Source of the DNA: Xiphydria camelus
Taxonomy: Eukaryota > Arthropoda > Insecta > Hymenoptera > Xiphydriidae
DNA: 64,000 nucleotides
Direction of reading: 5' to 3'
Assembly: GCA_963678675.1 (NCBI GenBank)
Contig: OY783197.1
Coordinates: 15,370,402-15,434,401 of the forward strand
The translations under genes were made by a program, and so were the position numbers. The notes below the pieces were generated by a model. The model was given only the letters and a program-made list of their open reading frames with translations, was not told the origin of the DNA and did not search any database. Positions 46,155 through 57,364 of the stretch are shown here, piece by piece. Within the stretch, counting starts at the first letter, position 1. Each line of letters starts with the position of its first letter.

Positions 46155-47600
46155 TCACTGTACACCTAGCGTCAATGATTCTGGTTGATCCGCTTTGGAT
46201 GACGGTACTTTTACCAAGTCGATCATAGCTGAACGTTACGAACGGATCTTCTTGTTTTACCATGAAACACCAACCAAATTTAGCCTTCGTGGCAAAGCAC
46301 TAAGGTGCCTGTCTTCAGGTTTTCTTGTACCTTTAGGGTGGCAGCAGTAACTTGGACATACGCCTATAAAAATGAAATCTATAATTTAAACAATATCTCC
46401 ATTTCTGAACATTTTTATACGAACAAATTATTTTTCATCAATTCTACATTTACACATCGCAATGCAGCGTACCTTGCAAATAAATAGCTAGAAAATGTAT
46501 TATTCAATGGTAAATATCGCGAGGGAGTTGACAAGAGAATTGGCAGCCGCGATACTTCAAGCAATATTAGGTTTCTTGAGTACTTACGTTAAAATCGGAC
46601 TGCATTGCGTTCCGCGGGGCACCTTCGGGCATGCAGGAAAATTCGCTTCACTGTGTATATATTTTTTTTATCGCGAGTTATCGTTTAACAAATATCCCAT
46701 ATTTTCAGGTGTATCTCCTGAGAAACATTTGCTTTTAAAACTGTTTAATGCGAACACTTTTCACGTAATGTCATGGAATCGCTGCATGTATATTACTCAT
46801 TGAAAGTAAAAAGATTCCTTTTCACTCAATGATATTTGGCAATTATACATGCAGCAACTCAATGACGTCATATGAAGTGTTCACACTAAACAATTTTAAA
46901 GGCAGATATTTCTTGGGCGATACACCTGACAGTACCAGACCTTCGTCACACAATAACTTTTTAGAAAAAATTGTAAGCATAGTAAAGTGAATTTTCCTGC
47001 ATTCCTGAAGACAGCTTTCGGAACACAATGCAGCCCAATTTTAGCATAAGTACATCAGAAGTCTAATTTTGCCGAAAGTATAGGCCTATTGTGTAGAGCC
47101 CATGCACACTATCACAAGTATGAATGTGTATTGTATGTATACGGAAAACAGCGCCTCCAAATTGGGTTTCTTGGCGAAACTGGGGTGTAAATTCTCTATA
47201 CGTACATGTGTAACACAAACAAAAGCTACGCTTGTGAAAGTACGCAACAGGCCTATTATAGCTGTCAATTTTCCTGTAAACTCTTTCGTGATTTTCATTA
47301 GTGAATATTAAATTTCCTGTTTATTTACAAAAAAAATACTGCATTACGATGTGTAAATGGTAATGTAGAATTGATGACATATGGTTTGCCTGTACAAAAG
47401 TTGCCTGAAATTGAGATATCGTTTAAATTAGTGTCTTAATATTTTAGGGCGTATGTGTCCAAGGGGTACTGCTGCCAACATAAAGATGCGAGAAAACCTC
47501 CAAAGAGGGACCTTAAGATTCATTTGAATCTTTTAGCTATGGTCGACTCACTAAAAGTACCGTTACCCAAAGCATGTTGATCAGAATCATTGACTCTAGA
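46155..47600. repeat. 1.4-kb imperfect palindrome
   Basis: Arms centred near 46815 are complementary with gaps: outer GTCAATGATTCTGG / ATCAGAATCATTGAC, middle CTACATTTACACATCG / CGATGTGTAAATGG, inner TTTTCACGTAATGTCATGG / complement. The right arm also contains the 100-bp repeat shared with 44846-44945. Identity is lower than in most hairpins here, which suggests an old element. Confidence 0.65.
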
Positions 47601-48397
47601 TGTACATGTAATAATCTCTCTATTCCATCATTTGTCACAAGATTTTTTATCAAATATTCTTACATGAAACATCTCAGATTTTAATCGGAATAAAATCTAC
47701 AAATTTGCGGGAATTGCTCACTTTTAGTATCTTCATTAGATTCGAGATACAAAATCGATGCCTAAAACTAATAAAGAAATTGTAGTTTTAGTTAATCTTC
47801 TATCTACTTTGACGCGATCGACAACTGTCTGTTTCCTTATGCTTTTTTCTTACGCCCAAATATATGTACGCAACAATACAGATAGCTATCAATTCGCGTA
47901 CATTTACGAAATAGCACCCTAAAAATAACACTTCCAGAGAAATTAGCTGTAAACTCCGTCGGACTTAGAAAACAACCTAGAATACCGACCTGCCGTTGTT
48001 AGTAGTCTCATACGTTTAAAGGTTATGTTATGTTAGGCCATGCTGGATTTATTATAATTCATCGAACAATTATCAGAGATGCCTGCATACAGAATTTGAT
48101 ATTTACTAACCTTCATTGCATATTTTACTTCCGTCGATGTAACTAACAATACCGATACACTTTTAATTAATCACTTTCCAAACACCGCACACTTTCAATA
48201 CCACGTGCGCATGGACGCGAAATTACTACCACAGATAACAGAAACATAAAATAGATGCTACTCTTCCATGGTAATTTATTAGACGCGGCGAGCGCCACCT
48301 ATTGATTTGTTCGCAAATTAAAATCCAGGACCCCATCGGATACAGCAGGTTCCTTATTTTAGATATACCTACAGGACTGCACTTAACTGTTCTTGTA
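47601..48397. other. Non-coding spacer
   Basis: Nothing recognised on either strand; short frames only. Confidence 0.4.
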
Positions 48398-49118
48398 CCC
48401 AGATAGCAAAGTGGCGCCACCGTGACTGCACACTGCTTTCACGCGGTGTATTCGAGTGCATGCACTGGGGTGTCCATCTGTCTGTGCACCGTGAAGCCAC
48501 GCTGCAGTCACGCAGTGTGAGCACCGAGTGGAAGCACTGTGGCATAACAGGGTGACTCCACAGTGCTTGTACTGTGAGATGATGGTGTAGACCCAGTGGC
48601 TTCGCTGTGAAGTTATCATATGGACTACAGGGATGTATTCTAATAAAATATTTATATTAAAAAACAACATTTCTTTTACTATTCCATTTATTAAATGAAC
48701 ATATTGTAGCTGGAGATCCCAATATTAACATATCAAAATGTATTATCCGTCAATTCCCGGGAAAATTTATAATTAATTAAAAACTATCGAAGTTTTGGCC
48801 CTAAGCCACTTTATAGTATAGTCTTATTAGATATTCGCGAAACAATTTATTAGTGTCAGGATAAAACCGGTACCAATCGATAGGAAAAAATCTCCTGAAT
48901 GACATATAGAAATGGGTAATCTTCAAATTGACGAGAAATAATGTAATTAATTAAAAACTACCTGTCAAAATCACATGCCAACAAATCGCGAAGCTATATT
49001 TTTTCTGTAACCAATTTCATAAATAAAAATATCCCAATGTACAGGAGAAAATTCTTTACAAATTTCAAGTCGGAACTTATAGTCTACGATGCACCGTTTT
49101 TGTGTAATAAATTATTAT

Positions 49119-49285
49119 ACATATCGATACCTTACTTTGAAAACCTCGTAAGTGCAATTTTGGACAAAAATGCCATTTATAGCTTACTGCGTTAAGATTT
49201 AAAATCTGAACACACAGTAAGCTATAAATGGCATTTTTGTCAAAAATTGCACTTACGAGGTTTTCAAAGTAAGGTATCGATATGT
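49119..49285. mobile_element. Near-perfect hairpin MITE, 167 bp
   Basis: Arms of about 72 bp (CATATCGATACCTTACTTTG outward end) are complementary with one single-base difference around a 24-bp loop. No coding potential. Confidence 0.85.
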
Positions 49286-49530
49286 AATTCAAATTGGCTT
49301 AAATCGATCAGCTGATCGTTACGCGACGCTCCTTTATTACGCGTGCAACTAACGGAGGAAAGCGCGTTCCGCAATCTATTCAAATTTATACTCTTTTTCC
49401 TGGGCATCCTAGATTTACTCGATCAAAAAAATGAAGCTACCAATTTGTAGCGGGGAAAATTTACTATGAAATTGATGCAAGAACCTACTTGACAAAATGC
49501 ACGGTTAATTTATAATAATTTTTTGAAAGT

Positions 49531-50480
49531 CCCGGTGTACGAAAGTACAATAAGCTGCGCATGTCGCGTTTTACGTGGTCGCCATGAGAACAGCTAATTG
49601 CTTGGCGAAACATGCTCAGGGGTGCTATTCTCGACGCGTGGGAAATCCTTTTCGTGGACGAAATATTTTTCGTTAACGGACATAAAATTTCGTCGATCAC
49701 TTTCGTTAACGATTCGAATATCCCTTCCAAGATAGATCTCGTCAACGAAATTAATTTTCTCACACGAAAAATGTGTTTACATCCTTTATAGCGACGTCTT
49801 CTTTTTAGAATCTCGTTTAATCACTTAGCAACGACCCGTCGCATCGGCCCACCACCTCGTCATGCAACTCACCGGCATACAAATACCAAACAACATTCGT
49901 TGACGAAAACAGCGAGAACGACGAATGACAATTTCGTCAATGAAAAAAGTAATTTCGTTAACGAAGGAGTTTCGTATGGGAAAAAATTCCGTGTACAAAA
50001 TTTCTCAAACGAAATAATAATTCCGTTCACGAAATCGTTTCTGACGTATCGAGAATTGCCCCCCAGGGGCAATTGCGTTTTGGTTGAGAAATTTTGTACG
50101 CGAAATGTTTTCCCATACGCGCGAAACTCCTTCGCTAACGAAATTACTTTTTTCGTTGACGAAAGTGTCATTCGTCGTTCTCGCTGTTTTCGTCAACGAA
50201 TGGGTTTGGTATTTGTCCGAGGCGGTGGGCCGATGCGACGGGTCGTTGCTAAGTGATTAAACGAGATTCTAAAAAGAAGACGTCGCTAAGGGATGTAAAC
50301 ACATTTTTCGTGTGAGAAAATTAATTTCATTGACGAGATCTATCTTGGAAGGAATTTTCGAATCGTTAACGAAAGTGATCGACGAAACTTTAAATCCGTT
50401 AACGAAAAATATCTCGTCCACGAAAAGCATTTCCCACGCGTCGAGAATAGCTCCCCTGAAATTACTTTCGTACACCGTGT
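49531..50480. mobile_element. 950-bp foldback built of TTCGTTAACGAAA words
   Basis: Ends CCGGTGTACGAAAGTA and TACTTTCGTACACCG. Both arms are complementary along their length and meet at GCCCCCCAGGGGC near 50060. ACGAAA / TTTCGT, often as the palindrome TTCGTTAACGAAA or TCGTCAACGAA, appears more than 30 times. The right end lies directly beside the last recognisable kinase D codons, so it interrupted that exon or its remnant. Confidence 0.75.
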
Positions 50481-50487
50481 TCATTTT

Positions 50488-51429
50488 CCGCATGTCTCCC
50501 TTGAGCTTCTCCATCACCACGAATATCCTCTCCGGCGTCTCGAACATCCTCTCGAGATTAACGACTCCGCTGTGGGACAGATTCTGCAGGATGGCTACTT
50601 CGTTCTTGAGCTGGGCCTTTTGCTCGGTGGTAAAACGCAGCTTGTCGATCACCTTTATCGCCATCGCGCGGCCGGTCTTGCGATGAACTCCGCCGTAGAT
50701 GATATCAAATTAACCCGAGCCAAGAACTTCGTCCGGGAAGATGTGATAGAGCTGCGACATGTCGGTTACGCGTTCCTCTGGCTCGGTTGTCGACTGCTCC
50801 TACCGACCTGTGGAAAACGACGCGTGTTTTTCGGTATAGCGTCGGTACGCGTTCGCGCGCACACTCGCGAGCTCTGAACGTACTTGCCGATCCGGAGGTG
50901 ACGGGCATCAATGCCTGCCTGATATTCGTTTTCCAGGTCCTCGCCAAGTGAGCGCCAACGCCACTTTCCGGCGGTGGAAGCTGACCACTAGCACCTCCAT
51001 AGAGGGGATCTTCGCCGACGTAGTAATCGACGTTGGCCGTTCTCAATTCGAAACAATGCATCGTGCCTGGAAGGAGAGAACGCGCGCGTTGTACATCGAC
51101 TAAACGCGCACAGACAATTTCTAACGATATACATATGTACTCACGAGAATGTTGTTCCCTGGCGGCGGCGACGACTAGAATTTCAGCCAACGGAATCTCT
51201 TTGAAGTACTTGGAACTGCTGTCGCTTTGGAACAGAATTATGGCCTTTGTGTCCAATCGCCAGTAGTGTCTCTTCCTCTGAAAACACGCGCGCCTTAATG
51301 ATGGGGGAAGCGAAACCGAATCAGCGTCACGTCGTCAACCTACCATCGGATCGCGATTCGTCGAGTGCACCATCCATCCTTCCTTCAGGATCTTGGAGCC
51401 GCGTCGTTTCATGTGCTTGGCGCTTTGAA
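50488..51429 (-). pseudogene. PRKD-like: Protein kinase D fragment: PH domain exons and start of kinase domain
   Basis: Four exons keep splice sites and phases: 51344-51429, 51145-51277, 50888-51066 and 50488-50799. Joined they read QSAKHMKRRGSKILKEGWMV and RKRHYWRLDTKAIILFQSDS, KEIPLAEIL, HCFELRTANVDYYVGEDPLY, GVGAHLARTWKTNIRQALMP (PH domain), then TDMSQLYHIFPDEVLGSG. A TAA stop follows, then [44 protein letters not shown] and [10 protein letters not shown]. The third intron uses a GC donor. The stop and a Gly-to-Asp change both fall in the glycine-rich loop (GxGxxG). Sequence after GDM is replaced by the ACGAAA foldback. Earlier and later exons are not visible. It is either a fragment captured by the surrounding element or the ruin of a host locus. 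Confidence 0.8.
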
Positions 51430-52530
51430 CTATTCACATCAGCGGTATATTGTTACTCGGCGATGAGCTGCACCTGCGTTATCGCGTACGAGGTACCAAG
51501 TGTGACGGAGGGAGTGATGGAGAAGAAAAAAAGATAAAGTATCGCAAGTGTCGAGATACGACGTTGATTGAATAATTACCTCGATGGTCTGGAATTTTGA
51601 AATTCGTCGGAAGATGCGTCGTCATGGCACGGAACGAGGTCCTACGGAAATATCATACGCCTAAAACGATTCTTAGTGCGCTTTCCTCGTGTTTCCTTGT
51701 GTTTATGCGATTAGAGGGGGGATGATGACAGGTTGGCTTATTGTCACTTCGCTGTAGACTCCCAGCATAGCTCGGTCGTTCGCAAGGGCCTCTTCGGTGT
51801 CCCGGAGCTCCCGAGGCGGTTTCTCGCGAGGGTCGCTCGTCTGGTGTTCCTCTGCTGGCCTTTGCGGTCTTTCGTCAACCGACGCTATGTAGCGGCGGCC
51901 ATGATGGCGTTCGTGCCACGAGGGAACTCGATACGACAGACTTCGTCATCGTCGAATACTGCTTAAACGCCGGCCTCGCCGCACTTCCATTTCACTTATT
52001 CGCACTGCTCCGTGAACACCACCATGCACTTTTTATCGCACTCACTCGCGAAAAACCCGACTAAAGTTCCGAATTTCGTAGGAGCGATCCGCCACACGTC
52101 CGCACTGCTCGACCACCGAACCTTTAAATTATTTAATTACGAACACGCGTGTTCCCTGCGTATTAAAATGATTGAGTTAACCCCCGTACTAAAATCTTGA
52201 AATTTGCGTAAAACTATGTTGGCGTGCCGCGGGAGCTGCGTGTTCCGCAGCGAATTCATTAATTCGTTAACAATTTTGTGAAGACAGTGAATTTACCGAT
52301 ATTCATGGTCGGTAAATTTACGAAGTGTGCACGTCGAAAAGGCACCGTGACTGCACTGAGTGTAACCACTGTGTCTTTATCCTGTGAACCACTCCGTGTG
52401 CTCACTGTGTAGCCACGGTGCTTTTAGTTTGTGTACGCCACGCGATCACGCCACGGTGAGACCACAGTGGTGCCACTACGTGGCAGCACTGCGTGCGGCT
52501 AGCGTGTAAATCCACGCTTTGCTGTCGGGG

Positions 52531-52996
52531 TACCTACCTATAAATTTTTATTTTCAATTTTTCGAAGAAAATATTCATTATTTCTTTTGCTTGTTATACA
52601 AATACGATTCTTATTGTAAATCCTATTCGTATCACAAAAGAAATTATAAATATTTTAATTCGGAAAAATTGAAAATAAAAATGTTTACAAGAACACTATT
52701 TCACACATAAAATAACATAGTATAATAATAAAATATTTTACACATAAAATAATATAGTAACATACATTATTTCACACATAGTAAAAGTTAAAGAAAGTGA
52801 ATAATATCAAACTTATTTATTTTTCCTTCTCTTACAATGATACTTTCGTAACACATGATGCTCTTAAAAACATAACCTACAATTCTAAACACTAAGCTGC
52901 ACTAAAGTTACAGTTCACAAAAGTCTATAAAATGCTAAATATGCACAATATAAGTCGAAGAGCAAAAAGTTACAAAATATATACCAGATCACCACT
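52531..52996. other. AT-rich stretch with a weak hairpin
   Basis: 52545-52681 folds on itself (TTTTATTTTCAATTTTTC against GAAAAATTGAAAATAAAA). CACATAAAATAAYATAGTA recurs imperfectly near 52700-52770. No gene. Confidence 0.45.
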
Positions 52997-53110
52997 AAAT
53001 TTGGTCCTTTTTGGACCATGGTACCCAAGCCACACTTGGGGCCACTCAACCAGAGAGGAGTCCCCCCCTCCGCCCACGACCCCCGGTGAGCCCAGGGCCT
53101 CCATGCAGGA
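52997..53110 (-). mobile_element. SINE copy 2, 3-prime part
   Basis: The complement matches the 3-prime half of the SINE at 16930-17045 (CCTGGGCTCACCGGGGG, GCCCCAAGTGTGGCT, ATGGTCC). It breaks off at CATGCAGGA (53102-53110), where a 3.4-kb foldback begins. The 5-prime part resumes at 56499. Confidence 0.8.
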
Positions 53111-53955
53111 CGGCTATTCTATAACTGAGTGAAAGCCTGTTCCCGTGAGAAGTGGGCGGAGTTCACTGGAAAAGTAAGGAGACTCCTAGTCGCTATTCTC
53201 TAACTGCGGGAGTACGAAAATCGGGTGAACGTAGTTCCCGGGAGAATCGGTCTGCTCGGTCGGTCTGGTCGGGACGGCGATTCTAACCTATGTATCTACT
53301 TCTGTGACAGTGTGCCGCAGTTTACAGTTGATTAATTTGCGTGTTCCAACAAACGATACACAGTAGTCCGGCAATCTAAGCAAACGCGGTCATGAGTATA
53401 TTAATGACTTACATAACTGATTTGTGCGATGTAAATTTGTGTCTTAGTTATAAAAAGATATACTCTTGTATATAAGAACTTTTTCCAGAGGTGGTAATAG
53501 GAAAAGTAGTTGGAAAAAATAATTTAACAAAAAGCAGATTTCCCTAATGCTTACAATAAAAGTCAAAAGCAGCTTAATAATTAAAAAAGATATAGGTATT
53601 ATACTGGTACCTAGTATTATTCCAAAATATGCATCCTTGAAAACGTATACTTATAAAACGTACCTGAAACCAAGCAAATTGTTTTAAATAGAGAAAACTG
53701 ATTTCGTAACAATAAGACTGCGACACCGTAAAAATTAAATACATTAAAATATGGGACAAGAATGGCATGTAAAATGTTATATAATAATCAAGAGCATGCT
53801 TCAAACTATAACTTAAACCAAAAAATGTACGTATCGGAACTTAGCATCATAGTAAACAGTTATGAATTAATATGGACTTTTGACCTATTTCAGAACCACT
53901 GTGCGATGGTCGGAATTCTGATTAACGATCCTTAGTAATTAGTATCACCGCGATA

Positions 53956-54391
53956 TACAGGGTGTAACAGAGTAAGTGTTACAACGTGAAACTGTAGATT
54001 CCTTATGAAAGAAGAAAAAGATTTTTCCTCTTACAAAAATGTTCTGCAGGCTGTCGTTTTCGATATAAGGTAAAACAGGGTGAGTTGGCGAATGGAGTTG
54101 GCCCCTCGTTTCTATGGAAAGAAATGGAAACGAGGGGCCGACTTCATTCGCCAACTCACCCCGTTTTACCTTATTTAAACCACGAACTACTTGTTATTAG
54201 GGGTCAACACTCAAATCTGATAAAAATAGTTCGAGGTTTAAAGAAAAACGATTTTTTTTTCAAAACTTTGACATCCTGTATATCAAAAACGAAAGCACGC
54301 AGAACATTTTTGTAAGAGGAAAAATCTTTTTCTTTTTTCACAAGGAATCTACAGTTTCACGTTGTAACACTTACTCTGTTACACCCTGTAT
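53956..54391. mobile_element. Hairpin MITE, TACAGGGTGTAACAG ends
   Basis: Ends TATACAGGGTGTAACAGAGT and the complement at 54375-54391. The inner arms contain GGAATCTACAGTTTCACG, and a second hairpin of GAGGGGCC-type sequence closes the centre near 54110. A separate copy of one end lies at 55345-55420, at the inner edge of the right arm of the surrounding foldback. Confidence 0.75.
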
Positions 54392-54592
54392 ATAACTCGT
54401 TCACCAAAGCCCGTATAACCTTCAAGGGTTACTTTATTTTATAGCGGTAAATTCGAATATTCTATACTAATTTAGGACTGCTATTCTAACGAGAAATAAT
54501 GAGCGGAGAAACTGTTAATTTATAACCTACCGTCAAGTATTAATCATCCTGTCTAATTCAAAGCGCATTTAGTTTATTCTCTCTTAACTCTG

Positions 54593-54826
54593 CTATCGGT
54601 CGCTGTTCCGTCTTGCGATAAACGGAATTCGACACAATGCTTCGAACCGTTTAATAGTATCACAGTCAGAAATACCTCGCAAATCTATAGCTACTCTCGG
54701 ATCGGAATCTACGAAACGGAACGGGGTATTTTTCGGCGAATCTAGGCTGCACGTGCGCTCGCAGTCCCGCACCATGCTCGGGAAGGGGTAATTACCGACC
54801 GCATCAGAAGAAGCCATTTCCCACAA
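54593..54826 (-). other. Unrecognised open frame in the foldback core
   Basis: 78 codons from ATG, including SMVRDCERTCSLDSPKNTPF and DPRVAIDLRGISDC. The composition looks protein-like (balanced, Cys-containing, non-repetitive), unlike the chance frames around it, but I recognise no family and see no partner exon. It lies in the unique core of the 53111-56498 element and may be captured sequence. Confidence 0.25.
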
Positions 54827-55027
54827 TACCTATTGTAATAGATACCGCTATACTTAGAATAATAAATCAGCTTTGTAAAGGGAAGACAAGACGAATCTAA
54901 TAGATGGCCGGTCGGATTAACTTAATACCTGGCTTATCCAGGTACAAAGAATCGAACCGTCATTCGATGCAACATAACTCCTTTTATGGCCAGGGACGAG
55001 CAACGACGTCCTTGCCCACTCGAAAAA

Positions 55028-55110
55028 TACAGTGGGGTAAAAAGTATTCATACACCACGGTGAGGTACCGTTGAACTATGATTCACTTGCAAATAATTGA
55101 AATAAATTAA
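55028..55110 (+). mobile_element. Isolated Tc1-like left terminus
   Basis: TA then CAGTGGGGTAAAAAGTATTC and ATACACC matches the typical Tc1-family end pattern (CAGTG-x-AAAAGTATTCATACACC-like). No transposase or right end follows, so it is a solo end. Confidence 0.5.
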
Positions 55111-56498
55111 TATCTATATTGGCATCAAAATATAGCTTGTACTGTCACCTTTCAAATTATATATATTTTATTGAAGAAAAAATATCGGGCTTCTGTCGGT
55201 AGCTGAGCTGCGTCAAAGGAGTTTCCAGCACGAGCGATCGTGTGTTTCTCCAGAATATGGATCAAAGTACCTCAAGTACTGCTATGGACATGCCACAGCT
55301 GGTTATTTCAACTATTCCTAGGTGTTGCATATATATCGATGGCGAGAAAGATTTTTCTTCTTTCATAAGGAATCTACAGTTTCACGTTGTAACACTTACT
55401 CTGTTACACCCTGTATATCGCAGTGATACTAATTACTAAGGATCGTTAATCAGAATTCCGACCATCGCACAGTGGTTCTGAAATAGGTCAAAAGTCCATA
55501 TTAATTCATAACTGTTTACTATGATGCTAAGTTCAGATACGTACATTTTCTGGTTTAAGTTATAGTTTGAAGCATGCTCTTGATTATTATATAACATTTT
55601 ACATGCCATTCTTGTCCCATATTTTAATGTATTTAATTTTTACGGTTTCGCAGTCTTATTGTTACGAAATCAGTTTTCTCTATTTAAAACAATTTGCTTG
55701 GTTTCAGGTACGTTTTATAAGTGTACGTTTTCAAGGATGCATATTTTGGAATAATACTAGGTACCAGTATAATACCTATATCTTTTTTAATTATTAAGCT
55801 GCTTTTGACTTTTATTGTAAGCATTAGGGAAATGTGCTTTTTGTTAAATTATTTTTTCCAACTACTTTTCCTATTACCACCTCTGGAAAAAGTTCTTATA
55901 TATAAGTATGTTTTTGAATTATTTTATATCATTTAATAATGAATGTTTCAGTTTAATATATTTTTTTATTATGTTCCATTTACGTTATCATAGTAGAATA
56001 AATATATGGTTAATTTTTGGTCTTTTATTTTAACAGTATATCTTTATAACTAAGACATAAATTTACATCGCACAAATCAGTTATGTAACTCATTAATATA
56101 CTCATAATCGCGTTTGCTTAGATCGCCGGACCACTGTGTATCGTTTGTTGGAACACGCAAATTAACAAACTGTAAACTGCGGCACGCTGGCGCAGAAGTA
56201 GGTAGGCTAGAGTCGCCGTTCTCCCGGGGAGCAGGCTGCTTCTCACGGTCTTGACCAGTAGAAGTAAGTTCACCCGTTTTCGTGCGATGGGAGCGCTTCC
56301 GCAGTTACAGAATAGTGATTCCTTCACTCTCCTTGCTTTTTCAGTGAACATCGCCCGCTCCTCACTTAGAGAATAGCTGTTTAGGTACACGTTTCAACGG
56401 TCGGGCATGAGCTGGGCGAGGGAAGGTCTCACCCGTGGAACGGTCACTTCCCAGGTACGCTCACTCTCCCCGGAATTACAGAATAGCCGTCCAGATGG

Positions 56499-56743
56499 CA
56501 TGCAGGAGTCCCCTAGTCCTCCCAGGTGTCCCAACCAGAGGGGGGCCCCTCCCTGTCCTCACTCACTGGGGAAGGGGGTCCTCCGTGCAGAAGCCCCCCC
56601 TCCCACCCCGAGTACAGCCGGTCTTAGCTCGATCCCCGGATCCCGGAAAAATTATTTTTCCGCAAGCCGGGATTCGAACCCTAGACCTATCGCCCGAGCA
56701 GTCTTCGAGAGGCCAGCATTTAGACCACTCGGCTACTGCCGGC
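56499..56743 (-). mobile_element. SINE copy 2, 5-prime part with tRNA-like head
   Basis: The complement carries the B box GGTTCGAATCC, the CTCGAAG anticodon-like loop and a GCCGGCAGTAGCCGAGTGG head. The junction at 56499-56507 (CATGCAGGA) duplicates the end of the other part. Together with 52997-53110 it forms one SINE of about 350 bp. Confidence 0.8.
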
Positions 56744-56774
56744 TACGAAAAAATTAACTACACCGTCTTACACA

Positions 56775-57364
56775 AGGGGCCTATTTCACGGATCCGACAT
56801 GTCGGATTGTCGTATACGACAAGTCACTCCGATTGGCTGTGACAGAAAGTGGTGGTGGGGGAAATCTGTCGGACCGACGGTATTTTTCGTCGTACGAAAG
56901 TTGAGCAGTGTCGAACTTCAAGCGACGGTTTCGTACGACAAAAAATAGGGTCGTGCATGGCCGGGTGATGGCGCGACAGTATGTTACGTTCAACGCAACC
57001 GATGGCTATCTGAGAAATATTAACACATCCTGACCAGCGAAGTCGAGAAGCTCCCTTCGACTTGTCTGTCTTGTCTTAGCTCGTATTGTTCAATGCGTGC
57101 GTTTTTTGATTTTTTTGTCACACATATTTGTGAATTCATTTTACGTATTACAATGAGGAGCCGGACTGCCAAACTTCACCACTTGGCGGCATCACCATTT
57201 CGAGACTGTCGTAGCGACAAACAAAAGTGTCGTCAATCGACCATATTTCATGCATCCGACAAAATACCTGCGACGGACCCCCCACCCGATTTTTGCACAA
57301 CCAATCGGAGTGACTTGTCGTATACGACAATCCGACATGTCGGATACGTGAAATATTTGCCTAA
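56775..57364. mobile_element. 590-bp element with CCGACATGTCGG and TGTCGTATACGACA words
   Basis: Inverted arms of about 55 bp: outer TATTTCACG, then CCGACATGTCGG, TTGTCGTATACGACAA and GTCACTCCGATTGG. The first two words are each self-complementary. GTACGAC-type words continue inside. A GCATGGCCGGGTGATGGCGC module (near 56957) is shared with the 31973-32918 element whose terminal words are different. No coding sequence. Confidence 0.75.

Larger units (their letters stand above)
48398..52530. mobile_element. 4.1-kb CCCAGATAGC-ended element with CACTGTG words and captured kinase D exons
   Basis: Left end CCCAGATAGCAAAG and right end CTTTGCTGTCGGGG are aligned inverted repeats, flanked by TA on both sides. 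About 200 bp inside each end (48410-48610 and 52340-52520) is dense in CACTGTG, CACAGTG, GTGACTGCA and CCACGGTG in both orientations, and these words are absent from the interior. The interior contains a near-perfect hairpin (49119-49285), an ACGAAA-word foldback (49531-50480) and decayed protein kinase D exons. No transposase is recognised, so it is non-autonomous. 51430-52330 holds no gene I recognise. Confidence 0.65.
53111..56498. mobile_element. 3.4-kb foldback element inserted in a SINE
   Basis: Arms (53111-53955 and 55420-56498) are inverse complements. The word GCTATTCTNTAACTG recurs three times in each arm end. The flanks repeat nine bases of SINE sequence, CATGCAGGA, at 53102-53110 and 56499-56507. 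Long arms and a 9-bp duplication recall Mutator-like foldbacks, but no transposase is present. A 436-bp hairpin MITE is nested at 53956-54391. An identical 76-residue chance frame appears in both arms. Confidence 0.75.

Noticed and set aside
49900..50256. Frames of 100 or more codons in 49869-50256
   Set aside because: They arise from the repeated ACGAAA word read in frame; repeats of FVNE-like residues on both strands show this.
53574..55797. Same 76-residue frame found twice (53574-53804 and 55567-55797)
   Set aside because: Duplication is due to the inverted arms of one foldback; composition (Phe/Tyr/Ile-rich) and context give no coding support.
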